A stretch of DNA of 64,000 nt, taken from assembly GCF_051020955.1 (NCBI RefSeq), contig NC_135018.1:11361439-11425438 (forward strand), read 5' to 3'. This document shows positions 47,801-60,170 of this stretch, in pieces. Each line of letters begins with the position of its first letter. Positions within the stretch are counted from its first letter, which is position 1. A program made the position numbers and the translations under genes. Below the pieces are notes generated by a model. The model did not search any database, was not told where the DNA came from, and worked only from the letters and a program-made list of their open reading frames with translations. This DNA comes from Megalopta genalis (taxonomy: Eukaryota; Arthropoda; Insecta; Hymenoptera; Halictidae).

Positions 47801-50527
47801 CTCCGTGGATCGGAGACTTCTTCTTTGATCCACTTTGGTCCGCAAAAGTACTTGACATATGCGAACGTGTGAGTGAGTGTGGGTGAGTGCCAGCTAGCTG
47901 GCGATCGTGCGTGTTAGTTTATAAGTCGTCGTTGTAAGAAAGGAAGCCATAGCGAATTCCGACTTCGCTCTGACTCCCTCTCGGGTCTCTAAAGCAGCAA
48001 CCTCCTCGCGGTGAGACCCGGGCAATCGGTATCATCATCGACCTAGAAAATGTTGCCAATGGCAATGTTTTTTGAGTCGGGGATGATACCGAGCAAATAG
48101 CTGCGAACTTTATATTGTAAAATAGTGTGCATTTTAAAAGTGTGTGGATTTATACTTCAAGTCAGGGCTCGAAATAATGTTTCGTTCGAAAATTGTTGAT
48201 ATAGGTATTCCTCCGATCGGAGGTCCCTCAGGGGCTCGCTTGCGGGTGGGGCCCGCAAGTGAGTACGGGGGGTAGCGTCCCCGAGATGCCCGAGGCGCTT
48301 ATAGGTTGTTAGTTTTCTTAATTTAAGTTTGTTAAATTTCATTTTCTCCAATTTCTCAAAAATTGCACTCGAGTGCGGGTTAGCTTGGCACTCCTGTGCT
48401 GGTCTTAGGTTTTCTATTTACTCCTGGTACCCTTTTTCTATTCTGTCTAACTATTCTCAATCATTTTAGGTACATTACAGAGATTATCATCCGCCGTGGG
48501 ATGCGTCTTAGTTAATAAGTGCGTGCGTCTTAGTTTAAGAATCTTAACCTCTTGCCGTGTTTTAACCGGTCTTAGCTTATAATAAAGATTTCTCTTAAGA
48601 ATGAGTATTATTTACTTCTTTCAAGTTCATTTAAATTTTACTTCTTTTCTCCACAATATTCAATCACTCAAAGAGAAATGTAGTCTCACAACAAATACAA
48701 ATTTTCATCTCCTTCTGAGAAATTATTACTATCGAGGAACTTCTAGTTATTATAAATGTAATGAAAATGATACGGCAAGGGGTTAAGATCACTCAGGGGC
48801 CCCCGACCCACGGGAGCGCCCGTGGGGGGCACGGGGGGTAGCGTCCCCGAGATACCCGAGTCGCTAATTTCGCATATGTCGAGTATTATTGCCTTAGCTT
48901 TACTTTTTCGCGTCTCGTTATGGACTCCGCCACAGCAGATAGCTGTGGTGGCCTTGCTTGCGCAAACTCTTGGGTAAGTCCGGACACATCTCGATGTTCG
49001 ACGAGTGACCATGCGGCGTGGTGATTCGAACGCGGACCCTCCTTCTGAGGAGGCTCTCGCTTTGCACATTCGCTATGTAAGCCGTCCTTAGCTCTCTCTT
49101 GGGGGCGGGGCGCGGGGCGAGAAGTCCGACTCATTGTGGGATGATCCAACTTTGGATCATCATTCCTCATGTGATCGCGCCGGTTATCGTGATGTGCGAG
49201 GCTCCAGACTTGTGCGAGCATTGTACGCGTCGCGTCACCCTCGGGTTAGTACCTTCTGCACTGACTCGCAATTGTTTCTCACTTTGAAAGAATCACTGCC
49301 TTATGCACTGATTCATTTTGGTCTCCGTGGATCGGAGACTTCTTCTTTGATCCACTTTGGTCCGCAAAAGTACTTGACATATGCGAACGTGTGAGTGAGT
49401 GTGGGTGAGTGCCAGCTAGCTGGCGATCGTGCGTGTTAGTTTATAAGTCGTCGTTGTAAGAAAGGAAGCCATAGCGAATTCCGACTTCGCTCTGACTCCC
49501 TCTCGGGTCTCTAAAGCAGCAACCTCCTCGCGGTGAGACCCGGGCAATCGGTATCATCATCGACCTAGAAAATGTTGCCAATGGCAATGTTTTTTGAGTC
49601 GGGGATGATACCGAGCAAATAGCTGCGAACTTTATATTGTAAAATAGTGTGCATTTTAAAAGTGTGTGGATTTATACTTCAAGTCAGGGCTCGAAATAAT
49701 GTTTCGTTCGAAAATTGTTGATATAGGTATTCCTCCGATCGGAGGTCCCTCAGGGGCTCGCTTGCGGGTGGGGCCCGCAAGTGACTACGGGGGGTAGCGT
49801 CCCCGAGATGCCCGAGGCGCTTATAGGTTGTTAGTTTTCTTAATTTAAGTTTGTTAAATTTCATTTTCTCCAATTTCTCAAAAATTGCACTCGAGTGCGG
49901 GTTAGCTTGGCACTCCTGTGCTGGTCTTAGGTTTTCTATTTACTCCTGGTACCCTTTTTCTATTCTGTCTAACTATTCTCAATCATTTTAGGTACATTAC
50001 AGAGATTATCATCCGCCGTGGGATGCGTCTTAGTTAATAAGTGCGTGCGTCTTAGTTTAAGAATCTTAACCTCTTGCCGTGTCTTAACCGGTCTTAGCTT
50101 ATAATAAAGATTTCTCTTAAGAATGAGTATTATTTACTTCTTTCAAGTTCATTTAAATTTTACTTCTTTTCTCCACAATATTCAATCACTCAAAGAGAAA
50201 TGTAGTCTCACAACAAATACAAATTTTCATCTCCTTCTGAGAAATTATTACTATCGAGGAACTTCTAGTTATTATAAATGTAATGAAAATGATACGGCAA
50301 GGGGTTAAGATCACTCAGGGGCCCCCGACCCACGGGAGCGCCCGTGGGGGGCTCGGGGGTTAGCGTCCCTGAGGTACCCGAGTCGCTAATTTCGCATATG
50401 TCTAGTAGTATTGCCTTAGCTTTACTTTTTCGCGTCTCGTTATGGACTCCGCCACAGCAGATAGCTGTGGTGGCCTTGCTTACGCAAACTCTTGGGTAAG
50501 TCCGGACACATCTCGATGTTCGACGAG

Positions 50528-51258
50528 GATTCGTACAATTACATCTCGGTACTTTTCGATAAGAAGGTCGGTCTCTTTTCATTTAAACTGTAACTGTAAC
50601 TAATATCTGCGTGTCTAGAATATTTGTATAATATTCATAAAATATTTTATAATATCTTACCGTGTTTTCTACATGATAAGTTTTTGTATATTAAAAATAA
50701 TGTAAAGATCGTATAAAAAACTGATTGTACATAGTTATTATTTTACTACATTTCGCACGTGGAGAAACTATAAGAAATAAAATGGATATTGTCTCCGGTG
50801 TGATTGTATTCGTTAACGTAAACAAGAATTTCATTGAGGATTTCGTAGATGATAGTAGGCAGGCGAAGACGGGAACGCGGTCGTTACGAAGAATCGAGAA
50901 GGAAGGCTGTTTAATTAGGGGACAATCCGTTAATGGCAATGCCGCGAGAGTGCCTCGCCTAATTCCGCGAAATTTCATCGGAGAACGAATCAAACGACAG
51001 TACGTGACTTTCAATAGAATTCCTACGGACGATCGTAATCGAATAATCAGCCGCTCCACTGCTTGTAATTTTTCCAATACACGTCCAACAGTGCGTCACT
51101 AAGGCTTATTAAAAAATTATAGGGTAGGAGGGTCGACGCGATAGACAGGAAATCCGTCTGCGTTTTAATAGTTCGTGCACGCCGCTGGATTTGAAAATCT
51201 CGATTTCTTGTTTTCCAGACATTTTTTCGTGTAAGCGATTAAATCCGGCTTTAGATTA
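50528..51258. other. Noncoding DNA after array 2
   Basis: The part 50725-51102 is open on both strands for about 125 codons. A plus-strand ATG at 50782 with context AAAATGG begins a 106-codon frame with mixed composition, but the opposite strand is equally open and no domain is recognised, so no gene is called. Confidence 0.35.
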
Positions 51259-51475
51259 TGATTACTAGACTGCGGATTTTATGCACTTATGACAGAAATG
51301 TACAAATGGAACACAGAATAGTGTAGAGATTATAAGACTTCAAGAATGCCGTTTCATTATTTTCTTTCTATCAGGTATATTAAAACAGACTACAAAAATT
51401 ACTATTTTACATTAGTTTGTTGGAATTGGGGTAGACAATTTTTATTTTGCATAAAGATCCGCAGTCTAATGATCA
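51259..51475. mobile_element. CTAGACTGCGGAT-family MITE, 217 bp, best copy
   Basis: The left end TGATTACTAGACTGCGGAT and the inverse of the right end TGATCATTAGACTGCGGAT match at 17 of 19 positions; both continue with TTTATGCA-type sequence. The interior is AT-rich without a frame. This copy best defines the family, which also occurs at 15937, 23608, 29445 and 62533. Confidence 0.75.
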
Positions 51476-51680
51476 CTGACCTTTGAATTTTTATGCATTT
51501 ATGGTACATGGAAATTTGTAAAATGCAAGAACTGATGAAAATTAATGGTATTATTATTCTACAATATTCACCATTCAGTAAGGAATTTTTAAGTAAATGT
51601 AAAAAATGTTGTCCTTGTGATATTTAGAAAATAATTAATGAAAATGAAAATTTGCATAGAGATTTGTAGTCTAATGATCA
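51471..51680. mobile_element. Adjoining second copy of the same MITE family
   Basis: It starts where the previous copy ends (GATCACTGACC, then TTTTTATGCATTTATGG) and finishes TTTGCATAGAGATTTGTAGT followed by CTAATGATCA. The left end is degraded, the right end is good. The two copies share a few bases at their border, as if one inserted into, or was duplicated with, the end of the other. Confidence 0.6.
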
Positions 51681-54600
51681 CACAAAAATTACTACGTTTA
51701 CAAAAATATTTCGTAACAAGTACTCGTTTCTTTAAATGAAATTGGTACTAAAACAAAAATTTTATGTCTTAACGAATTTTCGTATTCCTAGCGTTGCGAT
51801 TATGTATATCAATTATTCTAACATAGTATGAAAACTACGAATAACTTTACCTAGAAAAATATTTATTACTATAATAAATAGTCAGCGATGTTTCCGTAGA
51901 GAATCTTGCAGCATAAATGACAAGTTAATGCAGCGTGACAAATTAATAGCGTACTACATATACGTCACAATCGCGTATTTTAGCCGGAAGCTAAAAGCTC
52001 TACCATTGTCAGCAAAATACTAAATTAAACAAAGCTTATATCTGCATAAGCGACGGAAAGCTCTGAAGCAAATAAGATCTGATTATATTTAATAACTTAC
52101 TAAAAAAGTAAATATTTGATATCAAGCTTCAACCCTCTACTTTGACTGAGGAGGGTTATAAGGGAAAGCGGATTATGCCGTCCTCGTGCCATTTTCTGTG
52201 TACAATTATGTAGAGAAATTCATGATGAGGCACAGTGAGATATAAAAATGGAGAAATGTTTTTCAATGAATATGCATCACATTGTCAGAGTAAAGCTACG
52301 CATATATTTTCAGAAATCAATTGCGTTATCAAAATCATTTAATACGTTTTTATAAATAACTCGCCCATTTAATCCTCATCCGTTCCGGGTGACAATTTTA
52401 TTTTTTTATCAAATTTTAGAATACATTATTCTGCTATTTTTAGGAAAATTTATCTCAGACTTTATGGTCCTTAACTTTTTTTATGTACTTATTATTAATT
52501 AAATAACTATCAATGAAAAAACTTGTAACATAAATATGTGACAATATCTGTTATGAAAAGAGTTTTCTATGTCAATTTGACATAGAATTTCACGAGCAGG
52601 AGAATAGGGAGTCCAAATCTAATATTTCGGAAGAATTCTGAATGGACGTGAGCGATAACGGGTGAGTGAAAACGAACGGTGGGTAACAGTAAAGGATTAA
52701 AACGGACTCATTATATGCCCATATAAGGAAAAAGGCAAATCTGCACGCTGTGATAAGTGTAAAAAAAACCAATTTGTCCAACACATTGCTTCCTTCTATG
52801 AGGAAAATATAATGAGAACATTATTTAAATATGTTTTTCTTTGTTTCTTAAAAGAAATTGTTTGCCTGTTGTATTGATTTTTTAAAATATTTCAAATGAT
52901 ATTTGTTTCGGTGCAATTCTATAAGTAGATTTGCTTGGAAAGTACAATTATCGGAAAGATTTCATTCAACACATTTCTTTCGGTGAATATTCAGTAACTC
53001 GAGGAAGTAAGACAGTTCAAAATTAGATTGACGCGTTAAGGTTTAAATGTTCGACGAACTTCGTCGAGGAAAAACAGTTTTTAGTGTTCTGAAACTGGTA
53101 CGATTCTTAAAACTTCCTATCAAACTTTAAGTGTTGCGCTGTGCGACTTTCGGAGGTTAAATTGCAATTACAAGAGTGAACCGTAAAACACAGTTATCGG
53201 GGCTCGAAAATTAACTACGAATTTAAGAAGTTATGATTAAGAGATTATAGCCTATTTTTGGGGTTGTTGCCTAGTTTATGTACTCTCGTAGATTAATCAG
53301 TTCGATAACCATTAGCGGAAGTTCATTATTTCGCAGTGTTTTAAAGATATTGTCCAAAAGAATTAGAGATGCGACTTTTCTCTTGCATTATTTATACCAG
53401 GACGTGACGCTTTAAATGCATTTTTGAGAATTCATGCAACAAAAAATTTCTACATTAGCTTAGAATATAGAGAATTAGTATTATTTAGAAAAGATTCTAA
53501 ATATCGAAACATTTTTCGATAATTAAAGAGAGAGGATCGTGTGATCCAACTTAAACGTTAAAATCTGAATAATAATACAATGAAATAATGTAATCAAGAG
53601 ATCGCAGATAATAATTGGATTGAAAGATAAAGCACGTAATAATTTACGCTACGTCCAACAGGCTTCACTAAATTAATGTATAATTTCCTTAATTACTGGC
53701 TTTTGTACAGAGTCGATAAACTAGTTAAACAGATGAAATCTTCTTGTCATTGTGTCAGTCAGCTGGCAGCGAATGAAAAGCCTTTCAAAATTGATGCATA
53801 TCAATTCACGCGTATCCGACGCGTTCTGCAATATATTCCTGTCCGTCATTTCAGAGATTGATTACGAATTATCCTATCAGCCTAATTGATGTTTACTATG
53901 CATTTTAAATTAGACCTCCGTCGAGCAGGAGAATGTGTGATCTAATTTACGTACATGATAAGCGCGTAGAATTTAATCGTATTTATTATGCTGTTTAGGT
54001 TAACCTTTTGTGAACAAAAATCATACAAATCGATCGCTTGCATTTCCAAGAGTTTTCAACTTAGTCGTATTTCAAAATATTTATGCAAAATGGTTCTTTG
54101 AAGGACTTTCTTGTCAACGTACTATGGAAAATATGAATTGTGCAATAATTAATATACTGAACAGAATATACAAAAAATAAATTCACATAAAAGATATCCA
54201 ATTTTATTACGTTATTTGCCAAATAATAGTACAAATTATTGAATTATAAAGTGGATTATGAAAATCTCAAGATTTTGACGTCTCTAATGGATTGAAAAGT
54301 GGGCTAGACACACTCTATTATTCGATAAATCAAATCCAATATCTATCTATAAAATATTGCATATATTACAAGCTATAACTTGTCTAATACAACTTATAAT
54401 TGGCATGACTTATTCCCCTGGTTTTCAATCGAAATATTCCACCTAATGTCTGATTTGTTCTCTTGTTCCTATGCATTAATTTCAACAGAATGAAATATAG
54501 TAGAGGAAAATATTTTCACCCAATTTCATAATTTCGAGTCTGATCGAAAACGTTTTACCAAGGGTGTAAAAATATTCAAGTATTTCGCATCTCGTGTTTC

Positions 54601-56100
54601 ACCCATCGTAAAAACGATAGCGAGAGATGAAATTCGAAACAGGAGGGAATTATTGTCCGATCGCCCTAAAAGTGGCTCGCGAAATCGAATCCGTCGTATA
54701 TTAAAACTATTACAATCTTCGCAATATCAGCATTCGCGGTTTCGGTGTCGCGTTTGTGTTCCATTATTTGTTTGAAAACCAGCCTCGGTCGACGACAGAA
54801 TGAAAGCAGTGATATTAGTATCGTCGAGAAAGCTCAGGATTCTGGAAAGCGGTGAAAACTCGTTCGCACATTAAAATCGGACAAGAGCCGGTGCGACCGC
54901 ACGCGCGTCTGCGTCCGTCAGTCAGCAGGAATTTAAATTTCAGCTTGGTTGTGCACTGACGCGCGTTCGATCCAATATGAAAAATTACTGGCCGACCCAT
55001 GTGCACGCGATGTTGTCACCGACCTGTGCTCGTCATTTCATACAACGTGCAATCGGCCGAACAAAAAAAACGAGGGAAACACTGCGATCCGAATGTAACG
55101 TCGCGATCGGAGTCGTTTACGATGATATGCAATCGGACACACCACTTTATATCAACAACGAAGACACTGGGTTTTTCGAGCTACCATTCGATGTTTGCAC
55201 TTGGGTTACTTGTGACCCATGAAAATAACAACTTATTGGTAACGGTTTTGCGAATTCATCTCTTTGCGGCACATTTCAGCTTTTTTAACTGAAAATTACC
55301 CTTCTGTAGCTCATTTCAGCTTTTTCAAACAAAAAGAACACCAATTTTGCAAACAACATTTATAATCTAGCAAACTTTCAGTACAATTGTCTTTAACGTC
55401 CAATTTCTTCCTTTCTAGATAGTATAAAAATGGGATGCTATAAGAATATACTATATATAAGAATATACTAAAGTACTTGTTATCGATCAATCGTAGATTA
55501 TAAACTGATTGCTTGTTCTTAATGCCAATACGATAAATATTACTCCAAAGAAAGAAGAGAACATTTTATGCCTCCTCCCTTGAGGATTCTTTTATAACTC
55601 CACGATAGCAGAATATGACGAATGCTATAATCACTGTACTATTTGTCTTCAAATCGATTGTTAAAGTTTATGCACGTTTGTTTGAAAACATAATTTTGAG
55701 ATGTTATCTAAGTTTCTCTCAGAAACTGATCTCCGGATTAGCTTCTTCTTTAACCAGTTAAGCATCGAATTTAGTTTTCAAAACCCCTCACAGTGAATTA
55801 AAATCATGGACAACGTGTATACATACACGACGAACACAGGGCAAAATAGTCCTATTACAAATTTTATTAAAATACGAAGAAGAATTACATTTTTATTTAA
55901 GAAAAACTTAACAATTTATTTCTGAAAAGTTATTGTTATTGTAAACTTAAAAATTCTCAAATAATAATAAAATACATAAATACACACACACACACACACA
56001 CACAAATACATTTTAATTTTCATCGATGTATTAGAATCAGAATAAATAAAAGAAATCGCATGAATAGGCTTTTTTATTCGTAATTACTACAAAATTTCTT
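51681..56100. other. AT-rich noncoding DNA
   Basis: No supported gene. The part 54580-55230 is less AT-rich and open on both strands (54815-55006 minus, 54977-55292 plus), without a preferred frame. A CA microsatellite lies at 55982-56004. Confidence 0.4.
55982..56004. repeat. CA microsatellite
   Basis: An uninterrupted AC dinucleotide run of 23 bases. Confidence 0.95.
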
Positions 56101-56164
56101 TTAATAGACGATGTAACATCAAAAATATATGTGAACAAACATAAAAAGTCTAATAAGTATTGTA
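56101..56164. repeat. 64-bp direct repeat, left copy
   Basis: The words TAGACGATGTAACATCAAAA, GTGAACAAACATAAAAAGTC and TAATAAG match 56726-56790 at most positions. The two copies flank the 555-bp foldback repeat at 56165-56720. Confidence 0.75.
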
Positions 56165-56720
56165 CGAACTACGTAGCCTTGATCGCTAGCAGAATTCTTC
56201 GAAATACTTAGATTACTATCTGCCTCCGTGATATCATTTCACACGTAACGTGAACACTGCAAGCTACGGTTATTGGAAATTTTCAAGAAGGCTATGTAGT
56301 TGTGAAACGATATTGAGTGAAACTCAAACGCAGCAATTGATTCTTGGTCGAAATAGCATTTAACGGTAATATCGCATTACTAACGCAATGAGGATCATTT
56401 TACGGTAGTAATACGGATTGATAACGCATATACAGAGTGGGCTGCCATTCGTAGTACAACCGAGAAGGGGGTGAACATTTTTTTATCCGGAACTGCGTTT
56501 TCGAGAAAATTGACTTCAGAGTTTGTTCATGTTTGTAAAGGATTTAGTTGTCGCCTATTTTTCTACTGCAGTTGCCGCCGTCCGATATAGTGTTTACGAA
56601 CATTGACAATGATGGAAACATTGTAGATACTATCTCGGACGGAGGCAACTCTGGTAGAAGAATAGACAACAATTAAATTAATTATATACTATATTCATGA
56701 AGATATATTTACTTATTTTT
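56165..56720. repeat. Dispersed 555-bp foldback repeat, copy 1
   Basis: It aligns along its whole length with 59617-60170, with roughly nine of ten bases the same. Near the right end (56545-56673) it holds a long imperfect inverted repeat with arms of about 60 bp: GTTGCCGCCGTCCGATATAG against CTATCTCGGACGGAGGCAAC, with AGTTGTCGCCTATTTTTCTA and its inverse outside. The left half has no frame. It is likely a non-autonomous mobile element. Confidence 0.75.
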
Positions 56721-56725
56721 TTTTG

Positions 56726-56790
56726 TTTTAGTAGATGATATAACCTCAAAAATACATGTGAACAAATATAAAAAGTCTAATAAGCGTTGT
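56726..56790. repeat. 64-bp direct repeat, right copy
   Basis: Partner of 56101-56164 in the same orientation (TAGATGATATAACCTCAAAA, GTGAACAAATATAAAAAGTC). Confidence 0.75.
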
Positions 56791-59349
56791 TCGTTCAATT
56801 ATTTACAATAGGATTAATAGAAATTAGTCTCTTTAAAACTACGCTTTTAAACTGAAAAAATTCTATAATACTTTTATTATGCTTAAAAATCGGTTTTCCG
56901 TCAATGTGTGTTGATTCCATCGCACTATCTTAAAATTGAATTTTCTGAAAATTTAATTTTAAAATGCATAAAATTGATGAAATTATGGCCTGCGTAGACT
57001 CCAGCGGTACCTACAAATGGCGTTTAAAACTTCAAATACATTTTCCTGAAAATTGTTCTTTCCGAAATGGTTGCCAATATTTGTCGAAACCTAACAGTCT
57101 GACTGGGTTGAAATTTACAGTGATTTTTATATATTGGGTTGTCGAGAAACTATTTCCGGTTGTTGTTTCAAAATCGAAATTGCTTTCTTGCCAACCTAAT
57201 AGAAGCAAATATTTAATTTTTATTTTTGTTTTTTAAATATCGTTCATTCTTTATGTTAATTAAGAGTTTAAATAACCATTTTTAGTTTAAATAACCATCA
57301 TTTTGCGGACAATTGACAATTTTGCAATTAACAGCAACAAAACTATTTCCTTTTATTCATTTTAAGAGAAAATTTCTACTCGCGTTTTGCACGAAATATA
57401 TGGTAGGCGCGGTCAGAAAAATTAGTCTCACGGAATTTGCTGCTGCGCTTTTAATTTCAATAATTTTTTAATCAAAAGTACAGAATCTATACATCAAATA
57501 TATGATTTAATACCCTAAATATAAAATTCAAATTCTTCCTCTCCGAAAAAGTTACAAATGTTCATTGCAGTTCTGTGTACGAGCCCGTTAACAATTGAAT
57601 TCACGAATAATTGAATGAAAAAGGAAATTAAATGTCATGAATGTCTCCGTTTTTTATCAATTTATCGTACTTTCCAATCGATTTTATTAATAAAAGAATA
57701 AATTAACATTTTGCAAAGTTTTCCATAGGAACTCTAAATTACCACCCAAAAATTATTGGGCGTGATTGTAGAGACTTGACATTTGAAATAAGGGCTGGCA
57801 GAATGCCGGAAGATTTTTTACACGAAGTTACAAGAGTTCAAAGTTCGACGATTTCTAGGTCATAATTTGTAGTTCGTTTAAGTAGAGTAAGTAGTTTATA
57901 TTATATTTTTGGTAAAACTGAACAATACTATTCAATTATGTATTTACTATATATGACAGTGATCAAAATAGGAATAACAACGAAAAAATTGTCTTCATTT
58001 TATTTACAGTTTCATAAATTTCCTAACATATACGTTTTTCAATTTTGCGCTTCCAAAATACATTCTTCGAAATTACACGCGTTTCTCATAGCTAGGCTGA
58101 GGATCTTTACGAAAAATAAAGCTTTGTTGCATCGATTCCAACACAAATGAGCCAATTGTAATTTTCTTTCTTTTTTTAATAATTGTAATGAATTGAAATG
58201 AATACAGGAACATCCTTAATTACTTTTAATCATTTCACTGTTTTCCATTTCATCCACTCATTTTTACCATAAATACATGAAATCCACAGACTACTCGTAA
58301 TAAAAAGAGGCCATAGGAAAATTAATTTCTATCCGAATTTTGACTCGTACTTCGATACCATCGAGAAACTTTGACGACGTGTAATACCCTACGGCTCATA
58401 TTTGTAAGCTTCAAAGGAAAATGTCGATAACTTCTCCGGCGAATGTATAGAATAAATAACTCTCATCTTCCTACGAACGACCAATATTATGACAACGCTG
58501 AAGAAGCTTTACCGAGCCTCTACATTTCTGTTTCTGTACAATTTAATGCGCGCATGCAACGAGATCCGTGTACCTAAACGAATACGACATATACGAAACA
58601 GATGAAGAATCTGATGAAATTCTTGTAATATTTACGCCGTGGCATTCGATATCTCATAATTTTCTTTTGTGTGCCACGTTCTTCATGTAAACTTCGAAAA
58701 TTCTGACTGCATGTCAAACAACCACTTCGAGTCTATTAAAAAAATTAATTAAGATATCATCGAATTAAAAGTTGTATTAAGCAGAAGGTGTAAATATCGT
58801 AATATTAGCAACCATCTTGTGACAATTTATCCTCCCATTTTTCAATCAACCCATTACAATCACATTAAAAAACAAGTTTTACTAGATTACGGATGAGATT
58901 CATCTATAGAATTATCCTTAAAGAATAAATTGTGAAACTGTAAATACAAAGATACAAGTACAAACGTGTATAGAAGAAACGACATGCAAGAAATTTAGTT
59001 AAACACATTATTTGAGTACTAGTTAGTTAAAATATATCTATATTATACAGGTTTATGATAAATGAGAGAACCCTATAACTCTTTTCAATGGAGTGAAGGC
59101 TCGATGTAAATAAAACAATAATAACAAAATTATTCATTCTCATCACAAATATTTAAATAACTGTGTTACATTCGAAAAAAGATTTCACATATTCTTTTAC
59201 ATAAAAAACTGAGAAGATATTATTTAATTTTGTTACTCGGCATGTTTTGTTGACTGATAAGCAAGATTACTATCGTTACGATAACCAATGTACCTTTTCA
59301 TCAAATAGCTATTTTATACATCTGTTGGAGGGTCTAAACCAGTCTTACC
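56791..59349. other. AT-rich noncoding DNA
   Basis: No supported gene. At 57133 the words TTGGGTTGTCGAGAAACT and TTCCGGTTGTTG resemble one terminal repeat of a mariner-type element, without a matching other end. At 58255-58300 a single end of the CTAGACTGCGGAT family (TACATGAAATCCACAGACTA) is seen. Confidence 0.4.
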
Positions 59350-59535
59350 TTAAACATTGTCGATCGGTGCGTCGAAACGCGGTGGCGTTCTCGCCGTAAT
59401 GACTTCATGCGGAGCGAAATCATTCGAACGGGTACCAGGCAGGTAGTAGACGAGGCAGGAGACCCCGACGAGGAACAAGAAGAACAGGAACACGAGGTCG
59501 AACATCAGCAGGGAGTTCAAGGTCATCAGCTGCAT
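59350..59535 (-). CDS. Small single-pass membrane protein, 61 residues
   Basis: The frame starts at ATG with context CGCACGATGC and ends in TAA. Third codon positions are strongly C or G (CTG, TTC, GTC, CTC) in an AT-rich region, which is the main evidence that it is coded. Residues 9-32 form one long hydrophobic helix (LLMFDLVFLFFLFLVGVSCL), preceded by a short polar N-terminus and followed by a soluble tail of about 29 residues rich in proline and charged residues (RTPPRFDAPIDNV end). There is no typical cleavable signal site. The stop codon TAA is followed at once by GGTAAGA, a good splice donor, so the exon may continue into a 3' UTR intron or an alternative exon. No family was recognised. 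Confidence 0.55.
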   Translation of the reverse strand: MQLMTLNSLLMFDLVFLFFLFLVGVSCLVYYLPGTRSNDFAPHEVITARTPPRFDAPIDNV

Positions 59536-59616
59536 CGTGCGTGTGCAACTTTCTCCACCATTACACACACATAGACACAGTGATGAACGCAAGCAACGGC
59601 TTTGTCACCCACGCGA

Positions 59617-60170
59617 CGAACTATGTAGCCTTGATCGTCAGCAGAATTCTTCGAAATTCTTAGATCATTATCCGCCTCCGTGATATCATTTCACACGTAA
59701 CGTGAACACTGCAAGCTACGGTTATTGGAAATTTTCAAGAAGACTATGTAGCTGTGAAACGATATAGCGTGAAACTCGAACGTAGCAATCGATTCTTGGT
59801 CAAAATAGCATTTAACGGTAATATCGCATTACTAACGCAATGAGGATCATTTTACGGTAATAATACGGATTGATAACGCATATACAGAGTGGGCTGCAAT
59901 TCGTAGTACAACCGAGAAGGGGGTGAACATTTTTTTATCCGGAACTGCGTTTTCGAGAAAATTGACTTCAGAGTTTGTTCATGTTTGTAAAGGATTTAGT
60001 TGTCGTCTATTTTTCTACCGCAATTGCCGCCATCCAATATAGTGTTTACAAATATTGACAATGATGGAAACATTGTAAATACTATCTCGAACGGAGGCAA
60101 CTGTGATAAAAGAATAAACAACTACTAAATTAATTATATATTATATTCATAGGGATACATTTACTTATTT
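59617..60170. repeat. Dispersed 555-bp foldback repeat, copy 2
   Basis: Second copy of 56165-56720 in the same orientation. It begins about 80 bp upstream of the start codon of the small membrane-protein gene (which reads leftwards). The internal inverted repeat (59998-60125) is more mismatched than in copy 1 (GCCGCCATCCAATATAG against CTATCTCGAACGGAGG). The 64-bp flanking direct repeats of copy 1 are absent here. Confidence 0.75.

Larger units (their letters stand above)
43319..50527. repeat. Satellite array 2: complex GC-rich tandem repeat
   Basis: The full unit is about 1.5 kb (corresponding points at 44258, 45763, 46719, 48235 and 49757, spaced 1505, 956, 1516 and 1522 bp). Order in a unit: S1 (about 0.87 kb, starting GCTAATTTCGCATATGTC), hairpin A, S2 (about 0.5 kb, AT-rich, containing GCACTCGAGTGC and AATAAAG), hairpin B. 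The units beginning at 43319 and 45763 differ: at those two points one hairpin joins S1 directly to S1, omitting S2 in the second case. The array stops at 50527 inside S1 (GTTCGACGAG). Repeated short frames on both strands are byproducts of the repetition; no protein family is recognised. Confidence 0.95.

Noticed and set aside
43272..49873. Repeated frames of 60-158 codons on both strands of array 2
   Set aside because: Both strands and several frames are open at once. The similarity follows from the tandem repeats and no domain is recognisable.
50725..51102. 125-codon plus-strand frame, opposite a 128-codon minus-strand frame
   Set aside because: Both strands are equally open and neither shows a domain, so neither can be preferred.
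57133..57180. Mariner-like terminal repeat TTGGGTTGTCGAGAAACT
   Set aside because: No inverse partner was found nearby, so it was not called as an element.
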